Shown here: in pieces, positions 26,714-36,067 of the stretch
How the letters are laid out: each line of letters begins with the position of its first letter
Position numbering within the stretch: position 1 is the first letter of the stretch
Assembly: GCF_003991565.1 (NCBI RefSeq)
Contig: NZ_CP032819.1
Span: 1-64,000 of the forward strand
From: Butyricimonas faecalis
GTDB taxonomy: Bacteria; Bacteroidota; Bacteroidia; Bacteroidales; Marinifilaceae
DNA: 64,000 bases
Direction: 5' to 3'
Notes under the pieces: model-generated
Database searches by the model: none
Seen by the model: only the letters and a program-made list of their open reading frames with translations
Told to the model about the DNA's origin: nothing
Made by a program: the position numbers and the translations under genes

Positions 26714-27679
26714 CTAATTGATTACTTCCACGTAGTCTCCCCCAAAGACATTCACGTTTAATCTCTGCGCGATATACTTGATGGCAGCCTGTGCTTTCAC
26801 CGAGTTGCCAGCCTCGTCCAGAGGAGGAGCGAAAGCGGCGATACCGAACAGACCGGGAATTACCCCGAGTACACCGCCACCAACTCCCGATTTGGCAGGG
26901 ACACCGCTGGTGTACAACCAATCACCCGTGTGTTCGTAGAATCCCACGGTGGCAATTAAGGAGGTGATTTTAGGAGATAATGACGGGTCGAATACTTGTT
27001 GTTTTGTCACGGGATTCAAACCGTTGTTGGCAATCGTGCAGGCTGCGATGGATAATTGTTTGGCCGTCACACCCATCGAGCATTGCCGCGTGTATAGATC
27101 CAGTGACATATCCGGATCATCGTAAATCCGGTTGAAATTTTTCAATAACCATGCGATGGAGCGGTTGTTGAAGTTTGTCTCGGATTCTGACTTGTAAAGT
27201 TCATCCAGTAATGTTAGGTCGCTACCGCTCAATTCCCGCATGTTGTCGGTGATAGCCTTCCATTTGGCATCACTGTTGCCCACGGGTTTTACCATGCTGT
27301 CGGCACTGATGGCTCCGGCGTTCACGAGCGGGGTACTCGGGTGGTCGTTTTCCAACAGGATTGCCATGATCGAGTTGAATGGCAGTCCCGTGGCATCTGC
27401 CCCGATTTTGTCCAACACAGCTTGAGCCCCGTATTGGCGTAACACCAGGATTGCGGTGTACACCTTGGATACGGATTCGATACCGAAAACGTAATTCGTG
27501 TCACCGGCTTCGATGATTTCTCCCGACGGGAGACAAACGGATATACCAAATAAGTTAGAATCGATCTTGTCCAAGAATGGAATATAATTTGCATTTTTCC
27601 CACCCTTCAAATCCTTCACTTGTGCATGAGCCTCGTTCACTAAGTTCTTGAGGTCATGGCTTGTAATTGTTTTTTTCAT
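26714..27679 (-). CDS. glsA: Glutaminase
   Basis: Hydrolyses glutamine to glutamate and ammonia. It both supplies substrate for glutamate decarboxylase and neutralises acid by ammonia release. 321 residues with the serine-dependent beta-lactamase-like glutaminase fold: the SxxK motif is in FGIESVSKVYTAI, and later elements include NAGAI, the tyrosine/asparagine region LDLYTRQCSMGVTA and GVPAKSGVGGG. The open frame runs 69 codons further upstream into the end of gadC, but those codons are not protein-like here. The start MKKTITSHDL at 27679, 26 bases after the gadC stop, is chosen. Operon gadC-glsA. Confidence 0.92.
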   Translation of the reverse strand: MKKTITSHDLKNLVNEAHAQVKDLKGGKNANYIPFLDKIDSNLFGISVCLPSGEIIEAGDTNYVFGIESVSKVYTAILVLRQYGAQAVLDKIGADATGLPFNSIMAILLENDHPSTPLVNAGAISADSMVKPVGNSDAKWKAITDNMRELSGSDLTLLDELYKSESETNFNNRSIAWLLKNFNRIYDDPDMSLDLYTRQCSMGVTAKQLSIAACTIANNGLNPVTKQQVFDPSLSPKITSLIATVGFYEHTGDWLYTSGVPAKSGVGGGVLGVIPGLFGIAAFAPPLDEAGNSVKAQAAIKYIAQRLNVNVFGGDYVEVIN

Positions 27680-27705
27680 ATTGGTTAATTGTAGTTTTTC
27701 CCTTT

Positions 27706-29226
27706 TTATTTTTTCGTTTCCGCTGTGGTTGAAGCAGCTGAAGTCGCTGGAGCAACCGGTTGTTCTTCCCAGTGGAATGGGGCAATTTGTGCTTTCGGGT
27801 CTTTCCATGACGGTTTGCGCAAGGAATAGATGATGAACGGCGTGGCAACAACCACAACGCACCCGATAATCAGCACGGCAAACCAAACGGTGTTACTACC
27901 CACGTTGATTTGTGAAGGCGGGATGAAACTCAACACGAAAGCCAGCAAGGCCCCGCAGAATCCCAATCCGGCGATAATCCATATCCCGATGTTGCTCTTC
28001 CGGCCCACAGCAAATGGTCGAGCAGTTTTTTTCATCTTGTAACGCAAGACGATTGCCGCGGAGAACATTAGCAGGTACATGATTAGATACAGTAATACGG
28101 TTAACTGCGATAGAATCTGGTAGAACGATTGTACAGAAGGCATGACCACGAACAGTAACGCCAGGATTGTAACCACTCCCCCTTGCACGAACAGGATATT
28201 CTTTTGAACGCCTATTTTATTGGTTTTTTGGAAGAAAGGAGGTAAATACCCGGCTTTACCCACGGTGAAAATACCTTTTGACGGACCTGCAACCCAAGTC
28301 AATACTCCGGCAAGTACTCCGAACATCAAGGCGATGGCTATTACCGGAGAGGCCCAACTGATGTGTAGGTATTTGAGATATCCGTCGAACCCGACAAGTA
28401 GACTTTGTGTCAGGTTGATGTCTTTTGCCGGGATAATCAAGCCTAGTGCGAACGTACCTAGCACGAAGATCACCACGGTAATCCCGGCACCGATAAAGAT
28501 TGCTTTCGGGTAATTCTTCGATGCGGGCTCCTTCACGTCCATCACGTGAATACCCATCATTTCCATTCCGGCGTAGAAAAGGAAGATTCCCGAGGCTAGC
28601 ACGAGGTTGTCAAACTTGCTCAAGTCGGGGAAGAAGCCTTGGCTCATGTCCATGTTGTTATGTCCGCCCGTGGAAAGGTAGATGATCCCGAAGATGATTA
28701 GAAGTGCAGCGGGAATGATTGTCCCGACCATGGCCCCGATCTTGGAAACTTTACCTACCCATCCCAGTCCTTTCAGCGAGATAAAAGTAGCTACCCAGTA
28801 AATGGCCAGCACGGTAACCAGCGTGAAGATTTTGTTGGATGCCAACAAGGCATCTTCAGAGGTGTTCAATCCGATGTATGCGATGGACACGGCCCCGAAT
28901 GTCAGAACTGTCGGGTACCAGATCGTACTCTCAATCCATTGCAGGAATATCGCCAGGAATCCGAACCGTTTGCCGTATGCCTCTCCGACCCAGCGAAAAA
29001 CTCCACCCTCTTTTTGTGCAAACATGGCGGCTAGTTCGGCTGCCACGAGAGCCGTGGGAACTAGGAATACGATGGCCGCGAATAAATAGTAGAATGCAGA
29101 ACTCAATCCATAAACGGCTTCTGCCGGTAGGCCACGAAGACTCACGACCGCCGCGACGTTCATAATCGCGAGGGTCATCACGCCGAGTTTCATCGCGGTC
29201 CCTTTTGTGTTTGAATTTGTTGTCAT
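27706..29226 (-). CDS. gadC: Glutamate/GABA antiporter (APC superfamily)
   Basis: Inner-membrane amino-acid antiporter of 506 residues and about 12 helices that imports glutamate in exchange for the GABA formed by GadB. The N-terminal segment MKLGVMTLAIMNVAAVVSLRGLP matches the GadC helix 1 pattern. Further helices carry EGGVFRWVGEAYGKRFGFLAIFLQWIE. The C-terminal tail is cytosolic and rich in Ala/Thr (EEQPVAPATSAASTTAETKK); it could form the pH-gated plug known from E. coli GadC, which is an inference. It is first in the operon with glsA. The identity is supported by the neighbouring gadB and glsA genes. Confidence 0.92.
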   Translation of the reverse strand: MTTNSNTKGTAMKLGVMTLAIMNVAAVVSLRGLPAEAVYGLSSAFYYLFAAIVFLVPTALVAAELAAMFAQKEGGVFRWVGEAYGKRFGFLAIFLQWIESTIWYPTVLTFGAVSIAYIGLNTSEDALLASNKIFTLVTVLAIYWVATFISLKGLGWVGKVSKIGAMVGTIIPAALLIIFGIIYLSTGGHNNMDMSQGFFPDLSKFDNLVLASGIFLFYAGMEMMGIHVMDVKEPASKNYPKAIFIGAGITVVIFVLGTFALGLIIPAKDINLTQSLLVGFDGYLKYLHISWASPVIAIALMFGVLAGVLTWVAGPSKGIFTVGKAGYLPPFFQKTNKIGVQKNILFVQGGVVTILALLFVVMPSVQSFYQILSQLTVLLYLIMYLLMFSAAIVLRYKMKKTARPFAVGRKSNIGIWIIAGLGFCGALLAFVLSFIPPSQINVGSNTVWFAVLIIGCVVVVATPFIIYSLRKPSWKDPKAQIAPFHWEEQPVAPATSAASTTAETKK

Positions 29227-29341
29227 CTTGAATTAATTTAGTTTAGAATTTATAATCTAGAAATTTTGATTCGTTGTATCTGTCTTGTTTGATGGAGTAA
29301 ATACGGGGAAAAAGACGAGAAGGTTTTTCTCCATACCATAT

Positions 29342-30541
29342 TTAACGTTGAATTTGCATTCCCAATGTGTTCGTATTTCGTTTAAGATAGGTGAACACGG
29401 CAAATATGCAGGCCAGTATCGTGCTGAGTAAAAACGGGAAATAAGAGGCATCCGTGGAGAATATTTCTTGTAATATTTCGAGGATGAAAGGGTAGGTGAT
29501 AATCGCTATGTAATTCATGGCCATCACGAGAGCCAGCGCGAATGTCGCGTGTGACTCGGTGGTACTCGTGGATGTTTTGTCGTATATAATGGGCTGCATA
29601 CACCCGTACCCAATCCCGATAAGGAGAACGCCAATGGTTAACAGTATCGGTCCGCCTTTCACGATAAAAAGCACAAAGCCAAGGGCAATGGCTGCGGCGG
29701 AATACACGTTCGTGTAACCTCGTAACCAGCTGATGATGTTGTTGATAAAAAGACCGGGGATTGTCATGGCAAGGAAAAATATGGAAATAAATGTGCCGGA
29801 AATGTCCGGATCCTTGAATTTCAGCGTTTCCATGTAGATCGACAGGTTAAAGGGTACTGTTAGTACAATAAACGTGATAAAGTAGTAAAGAAACATGAGT
29901 GCTATCGGCCAGTTGTGGTTTGTTGTCACCGGGGTATCGTTCGAGTGTTTGTCACTTTGTGGTACCGCGGGAGGGGTGGAGTTCAGTTTAAAAGCGAACA
30001 GCAGCGAGATTCCTGACAGGCAATACACGAGGAATGCGTAGCGCCAGTTGATGGAGGCGAGAACACCAGCCAGAAAGGTTGCGAAAACCAGTGAGATATT
30101 GGTAATCGCCGAGGCAATACCCAATTGACGAGTCCTGTAACGTTTCGTGAAGTTGTCAGCGATAAGTCCCGTGGAAAACGGGATGACCATTCCGGCTCCA
30201 ACGCCCAACAAGGCGCTGACCAATAGCAGTAGCCACAGGGAATTACTGAAAGGGTAAATCACGCTACACCCGAAGAATATGGATAGCCCGATAATGAGGA
30301 TCCTTTTTTTGTTAATCCTTAGCGATAGTCGTCCTGCCAGTAAGATGAACGGGACGATGATAAACGACGGCAACGATTCAAGCATTTGCAGTTCCAAATC
30401 GCTGGCGTTCTTGAAAATGTTCTTGAGATCACCGAGAATCGGCGAGATAGCCAAGCCGGGTAATGAAGTTACCATCGATATGGAATAGATGGCAAGAAGT
30501 GCCGTGAGCGTGATCGTGCCATGGCCGGTTTGTATTTTCAT
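29342..30541 (-). CDS. MFS transporter
   Basis: A 399-residue, 12-helix major facilitator superfamily protein. Family signs are the cytoplasmic loop LAGRLSLRINKKRILIIGL between helices 2 and 3 and the internal N- and C-terminal halves separated by a polar linker (STPPAVPQSDKHSNDTPVTTNHN). The substrate is unknown; drug or metabolite efflux is the usual guess for this type. It lies between gadC and the methyltransferase, same strand, with 115- and 61-base gaps, so transcription with either is uncertain. Confidence 0.85.
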   Translation of the reverse strand: MKIQTGHGTITLTALLAIYSISMVTSLPGLAISPILGDLKNIFKNASDLELQMLESLPSFIIVPFILLAGRLSLRINKKRILIIGLSIFFGCSVIYPFSNSLWLLLLVSALLGVGAGMVIPFSTGLIADNFTKRYRTRQLGIASAITNISLVFATFLAGVLASINWRYAFLVYCLSGISLLFAFKLNSTPPAVPQSDKHSNDTPVTTNHNWPIALMFLYYFITFIVLTVPFNLSIYMETLKFKDPDISGTFISIFFLAMTIPGLFINNIISWLRGYTNVYSAAAIALGFVLFIVKGGPILLTIGVLLIGIGYGCMQPIIYDKTSTSTTESHATFALALVMAMNYIAIITYPFILEILQEIFSTDASYFPFLLSTILACIFAVFTYLKRNTNTLGMQIQR

Positions 30542-30602
30542 GTTGGTGCAGTTTAGTTTTCTGCCCTATACGGAAGAGGTGAAAGAAAAGATTCAAGATA
30601 AT

Positions 30603-31778
30603 TTATTTTTCTGCCCTCACGAGTACAGCCCGTCCGTCATTGAGGGTGGTGGCGAAGAGGTAAACGGTGCCGCCGTCTTTTATTTTGCTTCGGGAACGAA
30701 GTTCGTTGACGGATAATTTAAAGTTACGGGTAGTGATGTTGGCCTTGGGGATGGTGTGGGAGATTTGTTTCAGTAGTTTGCTTGAAAAGTCCAGTATCTC
30801 CTTGACATGAAATGAACGACCGGGGAAGTCTTCAACGAGGTGATCTGAGGTGTAAAGGTGGCTGTGAGGATGGAGTTTTTCTACCCCGTAACGGGCGGCA
30901 ACGAGTTTGAATGCCCCGCTTTTGAGAATGGAACTATTCGGTTCGTAAAGGTAAGTGCCGACATGGCTCGTGTAGTGAGGTTGCGCGTCTTTTTCCTCTT
31001 CCAAGGGAAAGGAGAAGCGTTGTTCCGAGTCGGTGGCGAAATTCACGGTGTGAATGTTCACGGTTTGATTGGCCGGGGTTTTACCCAATACGAATAAAAG
31101 TTCTTTGCATTCGTTGCGGACGGAAATTACGTGTACATCGGTGGTTTCGGGCAAGAGTTGCAGTACCGCGGAGAGATCGGCCATGGGGGAGATTTTGATG
31201 ATCAGGCGTTGACCTTGTCGTAAAAGTGTTTCCTTGATCTCCAGTACGTTCGGGGCGTAATCGGTCAGGGCAAACACTCGCTTGTTGTCCGTTGTCCGAC
31301 GAGCGGGATCAATGTAGTACGTGTCGGCAAACACGTTGTTGGCCACGGTAGTTGCATCCGCGTGAACGACCTCGATGTTGGTAGCTCCTAATGCCCGGAA
31401 ATTGGAACGGGCTGACTCGCAGTACAATTCATCACGCTCCACGTATGTCACTTTACCGACTTGCCGGGAAAAGAAGTACGTGTCGACACCCAAGCCACCC
31501 GTGAGATCACAAAGAGAGTCCCCCGTGGCAAGTCGTGACTTGTAGAGAGCTGTTGTTTCGGAAGAACATTGTTCGGTCGATAACTTGGACGGGTAGAAAA
31601 TATCCCGGCAGGCGTACCATGAGGGAAGTTTGTCTTTGATATTCTCCCGTGCTTGAATTTGTTCCACGGCTATCACGACACGATTGTCCGGGTAATCGTT
31701 TTTCTTCCATAGTAGTTGATCCGGATTGTCGTCCAAATGTTCCCGGATAAATCGGGATATGTTGGGATTTAATGGCAT
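30603..31778 (-). CDS. Class I SAM-dependent methyltransferase with THUMP-like domain
   Basis: A 391-residue predicted RNA methyltransferase-like protein. A helical N-terminal part (about 1-85) precedes a Rossmann SAM-binding domain: motif I CDLTGGLGVDTYFFS, motif II VTYVERDELYCESAR, and a catalytic-type motif YIDPARR (resembling the DPP/NPP motif of base methylases). The C-terminal part (about 290-391) is the THUMP-like domain typical of this Bacteroidota family (ITTRNFKLSVNELRSRSKIKDGGTVYLFATTL). Its cytosolic target is probably a structured RNA but is not established. It is 34 bases from the csaA gene and is likely co-transcribed after it. Confidence 0.85.
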   Translation of the reverse strand: MPLNPNISRFIREHLDDNPDQLLWKKNDYPDNRVVIAVEQIQARENIKDKLPSWYACRDIFYPSKLSTEQCSSETTALYKSRLATGDSLCDLTGGLGVDTYFFSRQVGKVTYVERDELYCESARSNFRALGATNIEVVHADATTVANNVFADTYYIDPARRTTDNKRVFALTDYAPNVLEIKETLLRQGQRLIIKISPMADLSAVLQLLPETTDVHVISVRNECKELLFVLGKTPANQTVNIHTVNFATDSEQRFSFPLEEEKDAQPHYTSHVGTYLYEPNSSILKSGAFKLVAARYGVEKLHPHSHLYTSDHLVEDFPGRSFHVKEILDFSSKLLKQISHTIPKANITTRNFKLSVNELRSRSKIKDGGTVYLFATTLNDGRAVLVRAEK

Positions 31779-31812
31779 ATTCGATCGTGTTAAAGCCGGT
31801 TACCTAAGAAAG

Positions 31813-32145
31813 TTAAAAGACTATATCTCCATTTTCTACTTTTTGCGAGGGCTGTAGTAAGACACATCCTTGCGTTGAATTCGTGCCGAGAATACGAACC
31901 TCACTTTTTACAGAACCAATATGAATGGCGGGAAGGTTAACACAGCAAATAACTTGTTTTCCTACAAGATTTTCTTCATTATATAAGTCTGTAATTTGGG
32001 CGGATGTTGATTTAATTCCAATCTCGTTACCGAAATCAATGTCTACTTTATAGGCTGGTTTGCGGGCTCGTTTGTTAATCTCTACATGAACTACGGTTCC
32101 TGCACGCATTTCGATTTTGTTAAAATCCTCAACGGTAATTTTCAT
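31813..32145 (-). CDS. csaA: CsaA-type tRNA-binding / export chaperone protein
   Basis: A 110-residue single OB-fold protein of the CsaA/EMAP-II-like tRNA-binding family, homodimeric in other bacteria. Family signs are KIEMRAGTVVHVEINKRARKPAYKVDIDFG, SAQIT, LVGKQVICCVNLP and the closing LQPSQKVENGDIVF. The length matches CsaA (~110). Both tRNA binding and a chaperone role in export have been described for the family. Here it probably leads a two-gene unit with the THUMP-like methyltransferase, which agrees with an RNA-related role. Confidence 0.9.
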   Translation of the reverse strand: MKITVEDFNKIEMRAGTVVHVEINKRARKPAYKVDIDFGNEIGIKSTSAQITDLYNEENLVGKQVICCVNLPAIHIGSVKSEVRILGTNSTQGCVLLQPSQKVENGDIVF

Positions 32146-32462
32146 GATGTTTATTTATTTGGTATTTAGATGATCTCTACCCATTCGAATATACATAAGT
32201 GTTTTGCAACTACAATAATTAAAGAGGATGCGAAATTATAAAAAAGAAATCATTTGCTGAAGCATTTTTATTGTTATATAAATTGAACAATTGTCGTGTA
32301 ATGATACAATATTAGCTATTATGTTTTTGGAATAGATGGAATATTGTTGATACATATTTGGAATTTTGACAAAAATGTATTAACTTGTGTCCGCATATTT
32401 TCCCGGTCGACAAATAAGTGTTTTGATTGTGGTAAAATTTGAAAATCAAAAAAGATAAAATA
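32146..32462. other. AT-rich gap of ~317 bases with no identified feature
   Basis: Divergent spacer between csaA and the small plus-strand gene. It contains only near-matches to the -7 consensus on either strand and weak AATTG/CAATT pairings. Nothing firm was seen. Confidence 0.5.
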
Positions 32463-32738
32463 ATGATGCGAGAGGACGAATTGGAAGGTATTGATACAGA
32501 AGGATTTCGAAAAGAGGTAGAAGTTTTGTTCGAGGATAAGGAGAGAAGAGAGTTTTTCATGCAGATGTTGGCAACGAGTATCAAGGAGACAAGCGAGTTG
32601 CTGAATATGGTGACTCTAATGCTGGAATCTCCGGAAATATTGCAGAATCCTGAGTCCAAAATGAAAATATGTGAATTCCTGAAGAGACACAAGGACATTA
32701 TTGCCGGTTTGTCAAAGAGGATGGAACCGTTTCTATAG
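32463..32738 (+). CDS. Hypothetical all-helical small protein
   Basis: A 91-residue acidic, methionine-rich protein predicted to be all helix (EGFRKEVEVLFEDKERREFFMQMLATSIKETSELLNMVTLMLESPE). The ATG at 32463 (or 32466) is preferred over an in-frame TTG at 32439. It has no signal peptide, membrane segment or recognised motif. It ends 7 bases from the convergent DMT transporter gene. Its amino-acid composition looks genuine rather than a chance frame. Function unknown. Confidence 0.6.
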   Translation: MMREDELEGIDTEGFRKEVEVLFEDKERREFFMQMLATSIKETSELLNMVTLMLESPEILQNPESKMKICEFLKRHKDIIAGLSKRMEPFL

Positions 32739-32745
32739 CTTGATT

Positions 32746-33681
32746 TCAAGATTGGTTTGTAACTATTGTTGCTTTTTTCTTTTTGTTTATCAGTGCAAAT
32801 CCTGCAATGATTAATACTAAGGCGATCGGGTCGTGCCATGAGAATTTCTGGAGACCGAGTGATATTGACACGATGGCCCCGGTAATGGGAAGAAGGTAGA
32901 TATACACGCTTTCCACGAAAGGTGTTATGTATTGCAGTGCTTTCAAGTTGAGAAAGTAAGCTATCATCGTGGCGAAAACAAGCATAAAACCAAGTTCTAG
33001 CCAAATATGCACGGGGGCCTCTGACGTGAATAGCGGAGCTTTGAAGGTTTGATACAAACCGAAAGGAAGTACGAGAATAAAGGCTGCCAAGCTCATCCAG
33101 CGCATCACGATAATCGAATTGAATTTCTGGGTGTAGGGTTTGATTAATATAAGATAGAGTCCGTTGAAAATCGAGGAGACGAAGACTAGAATGTCACCCG
33201 TGAACGAATCCTTCATCGTTCCGGCATGTGGGGTGATTGAAACGTAAAGAGTGCCCGCGAGTCCCAAGACAATACCGATGGCCTTGTAACGATTGAAGTC
33301 CACATGAAGAATCAGTACGGCGAGTGCAATCACAACGATGGGTTGCACGGTACGGATAACGAAAGCATCCACGGGTCCCGTGATATTCAATCCGTTGAGA
33401 TATAGTAGCAAGTTGCCTCCGATGCCGAGTAGCCCGCCTAGCATCATCATGAGAATATCTTTTCTTTTGGGTTTTGCCTGTTGTTTACTCGCCGGGATGA
33501 AAAAGGAGATAATCCAGAAACCGAGAACCATGACCGTACAACGAATTAACGCGAGGCCATGGGGTGCGATCCATTCTGGCATGAGGATCTTCATGAAGTT
33601 CGTGTTAAAGCTATATATGATAATTGTTGACAAGACCATGAGATGGCCAATAATCTCTTTGGGCTTTTGAGTTGTTTCCAT
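32746..33681 (-). CDS. EamA/DMT-family transporter
   Basis: A 311-residue inner-membrane transporter with ten hydrophobic helices arranged as two EamA repeats (about 14-150 and 158-300). Signs are IIYSFNTNFMKILM at the start, the duplicated GLAGTLYVSI and YLLPITGAIVSISLGLQ segments, and a short basic C-terminus (KKKKATIV). Such proteins export amino acids or other small metabolites; the substrate is not predictable. Single gene, convergent with the small helical protein. Confidence 0.85.
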   Translation of the reverse strand: METTQKPKEIIGHLMVLSTIIIYSFNTNFMKILMPEWIAPHGLALIRCTVMVLGFWIISFFIPASKQQAKPKRKDILMMMLGGLLGIGGNLLLYLNGLNITGPVDAFVIRTVQPIVVIALAVLILHVDFNRYKAIGIVLGLAGTLYVSITPHAGTMKDSFTGDILVFVSSIFNGLYLILIKPYTQKFNSIIVMRWMSLAAFILVLPFGLYQTFKAPLFTSEAPVHIWLELGFMLVFATMIAYFLNLKALQYITPFVESVYIYLLPITGAIVSISLGLQKFSWHDPIALVLIIAGFALINKKKKATIVTNQS

Positions 33682-33784
33682 TCGTGTCGTTGTTTTTCGA
33701 GATAAACGGAAATTTCCCCGGTAAGGTTTGAGCCGGCCTTGTAAATTATATTAAAAACTCAGACACTCGTGTCGAGATGATGTA

Positions 33785-35047
33785 TTACTTGGGTATATCT
33801 AGTGTAATATCGCCTTCCGGAATCGGTTCTTTTTTTATAGAGAACTGAAAACAAGTACCGTGTCCTTCTGAAGAGGTAAATTGAATGGTTCCACCCATAG
33901 CCTCAATGTATGCCTTGCAGATGGACAATCCCAGCCCGGGGCCATCGGTAAAGGTGTTTGCCTTATAGAACCTCTCGAAAAGATACGAGTGTATTTTAGG
34001 CGACATGCCTAATCCGGTGTCTTCCACGAGAAAGTTGATCGTGTTTTGTTCTTCATCCACGGAATAGGCCAGTTTAATGTGTCCTTTGTCAGTAAACTTC
34101 TGTGCGTTGGACAGGAGGTTGAGAATTACCTGATATAATTTTTGTTGATCCGTGTATACCAGGAGATTCGGGGAATCTCCTTCCAGGTACAATTCCACGT
34201 TCGGGTGGGAGTTGTTCGTTCGAAGAAGGATGATATCCTGACAGAACTCGTGCAGGCAGAAAGTTACCATCTGTAAGTCGATCTTGTGCGCGTCGATCCG
34301 GGCCAGCCGCAACACGTCATTTGCCAAGTGTGAGAGGTGGTCGGAATGTTCGTATATAAGATTCATGTACTCGCTCTGCTGGTCAGGTGTCAGTGTTTTA
34401 TCCGTGCTTACCAAGTTAGTCCAGCCTAATATGCAGTTTAATTGGTCGTTAATTTCGTTACTCAATTTTTCGAGAAACATGAATTTTGACTTTTCAATCC
34501 GTTCTGTTTTGTCCAAAGCATCTTGTAAGCGAATTTGTGTCTGTTTGAGTTCCGTGATGTCATGAATGGTAATTAACATTTCCGGACGGTTGTGAAGATT
34601 CATGTATGAACCGGAAACAGTGACATTGCATTTGAGAGTTTCTTGGTCTGATAGGCACAGGCTCACGGTGGCTTCCAAGTTAGAAAAGTCTTTCTTTGTT
34701 TTAAAGGTTTCCGTTATTGCTTGTCTGATGGGGCATACCTTGCAAAGTTCTCCGTTGCCACACCCTTTACTCAGGGAATTGACGCAATGAAGTAGTTCCC
34801 CAACTCTTTTCGCTTGTCCGGAGTCCTGGGTATTTGTAATCGCGTAATAGTTCGTTTTCATCACGATAAAGTCCTTGTCAATGAAAAGAATATAGGACTT
34901 TATGTGTTGTAAAATGAAATCCAATAGAGCCTCAGAAGTTTTGATTTCTCCTTTTTTGTTACTAATAGCTTGTTTTGCCTGTCTATACTTGTATAAAATA
35001 AACAGGATCACACCTATTAGTACCGCAATTATGATGTAATATTTCAT
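33785..35047 (-). CDS. Membrane PAS sensor histidine-kinase-like protein lacking the H-box histidine
   Basis: A 420-residue protein: one N-terminal membrane helix (residues 3-20), a coiled stretch, a PAS-like sensor domain (about 40-165) with a four-Cys cluster (C88, C96, C102, C105), a HisKA-like dimerisation helix (about 185-250) and a complete HATPase domain (about 290-410: N box NLLSNAQKFT, G1 DTGLGMS, F box LFERFYK, G2 GPGLGLSICK). The normal SHEIRTPLN phospho-acceptor motif reads SNEINDQLN, so Asn197 stands at the histidine position. It cannot autophosphorylate in the usual way; it may be a pseudokinase, phosphatase or partner of another kinase. No response regulator lies next to it. 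Confidence 0.85.
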   Translation of the reverse strand: MKYYIIIAVLIGVILFILYKYRQAKQAISNKKGEIKTSEALLDFILQHIKSYILFIDKDFIVMKTNYYAITNTQDSGQAKRVGELLHCVNSLSKGCGNGELCKVCPIRQAITETFKTKKDFSNLEATVSLCLSDQETLKCNVTVSGSYMNLHNRPEMLITIHDITELKQTQIRLQDALDKTERIEKSKFMFLEKLSNEINDQLNCILGWTNLVSTDKTLTPDQQSEYMNLIYEHSDHLSHLANDVLRLARIDAHKIDLQMVTFCLHEFCQDIILLRTNNSHPNVELYLEGDSPNLLVYTDQQKLYQVILNLLSNAQKFTDKGHIKLAYSVDEEQNTINFLVEDTGLGMSPKIHSYLFERFYKANTFTDGPGLGLSICKAYIEAMGGTIQFTSSEGHGTCFQFSIKKEPIPEGDITLDIPK

Positions 35048-35282
35048 GCTACACGCCTCTTGTAATTCTCTACAAAGTTGTTAAATTTTATGGATGTTCC
35101 AAAGAATAGAATTATAAATTTCCATATTTTTCTGAAAAAATATTCTGTTGTAAATAACACGCTCTTGCCATGTTTTTTTGTTGTTCGTATTGCTGTATAG
35201 GAATTTGCCTGTAGAGAAGATGATATTAAGGTGTACCTTCATGGGGCATTGTTCATAAAAATGTTGTATTTTTATCCACAAA

Positions 35283-36041
35283 ATGAAGAATATGGATAAA
35301 GTGATTTTAACACCCGAGAATATAGGGCGGGAGCATATTTGTTGTGCCATGTCCGACAAGAAAAGCGCTGATGGCGTGGAGGCCAAGAAAGAGTGGTTAA
35401 CGTGTCGCATGAAAGAAGGGTTGAAATTTATTAAATTGGATGTTCGGGGAAAAGTATTTATCGAGTATTTACCGGCTGAATATGCTTGGGTACCTGTAGA
35501 GGCAGACGGCTACACCTTCATTAATTGTTTATGGGTAGCCGGGTCGTTTAAAGGACACGGGTATGGTCGGGAATTATTGGAGACCTGCGAAGAGGATGTC
35601 GCGGCAACGAACGGGGTGGTGGTGATGGTAGGGAAGAAAAAGTTACCGTATCTTTCAGATAAGGCTTTTTTCATCAAACATGGATACGAGGTTTGTGACG
35701 CGTGTGCCCCGAACATTGAATTGTTGGTAAAACGATTCAGGCAGGATGCTCCGCTTCCCCGTTTCAAGGCTTGTGCCTCTGCCGGACTGGGCGATGATGT
35801 CAAGGGAATTGATATATTTTATACGGTACAATGCCCCTTCACGATGCCGTATATTAAACTATTGGAACCGGTTATTCAAGCTGCAAGCGTCCCCGTTCGG
35901 GTACACCCGATAACGACTCGTGAAATGGCACGGGAGCATCGGGCACCACACACCACGTACTGCGTGTTCGTGGACGGGAAGTTTTATACCCGCGAGGTTC
36001 TTACCCCGGCAAAGTTACAGAAGCTACTGGAAAAGCAATAG
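35283..36041 (+). CDS. GNAT acetyltransferase with YoaP-like C-terminal domain
   Basis: A two-domain protein of 252 residues. The N-terminal GNAT domain (about 30-150) contains the acetyl-CoA-binding loop GSFKGHGYGRELLE and a segment FIKHGYEVCD typical of the last GNAT strands. The C-terminal ~75 residues (from FYTVQCPFTMPYI) resemble the YoaP-like, thioredoxin-fold domain (TTYCVFVDGKFYTREVLTPAKL). The substrate of the acetyl transfer is unknown. Single gene, divergent from the kinase-like gene and convergent with the nitroreductase gene. An in-frame ATG three codons later is an equally possible start. Confidence 0.85.
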   Translation: MKNMDKVILTPENIGREHICCAMSDKKSADGVEAKKEWLTCRMKEGLKFIKLDVRGKVFIEYLPAEYAWVPVEADGYTFINCLWVAGSFKGHGYGRELLETCEEDVAATNGVVVMVGKKKLPYLSDKAFFIKHGYEVCDACAPNIELLVKRFRQDAPLPRFKACASAGLGDDVKGIDIFYTVQCPFTMPYIKLLEPVIQAASVPVRVHPITTREMAREHRAPHTTYCVFVDGKFYTREVLTPAKLQKLLEKQ

Positions 36042-36067
36042 CTTCCGACTAGGGGCAAGCACGGTAA

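Noticed and set aside
27680..27886. 69-codon upstream extension of glsA
   Set aside because: It overlaps the gadC coding end in another frame, has no protein-like composition for this family, and the MKKTITSHDL start at 27679 fits.
35081..35410. 109-residue minus-strand frame overlapping the GNAT gene start
   Set aside because: It overlaps the real GNAT coding region and its promoter gap and lacks any protein-like pattern.
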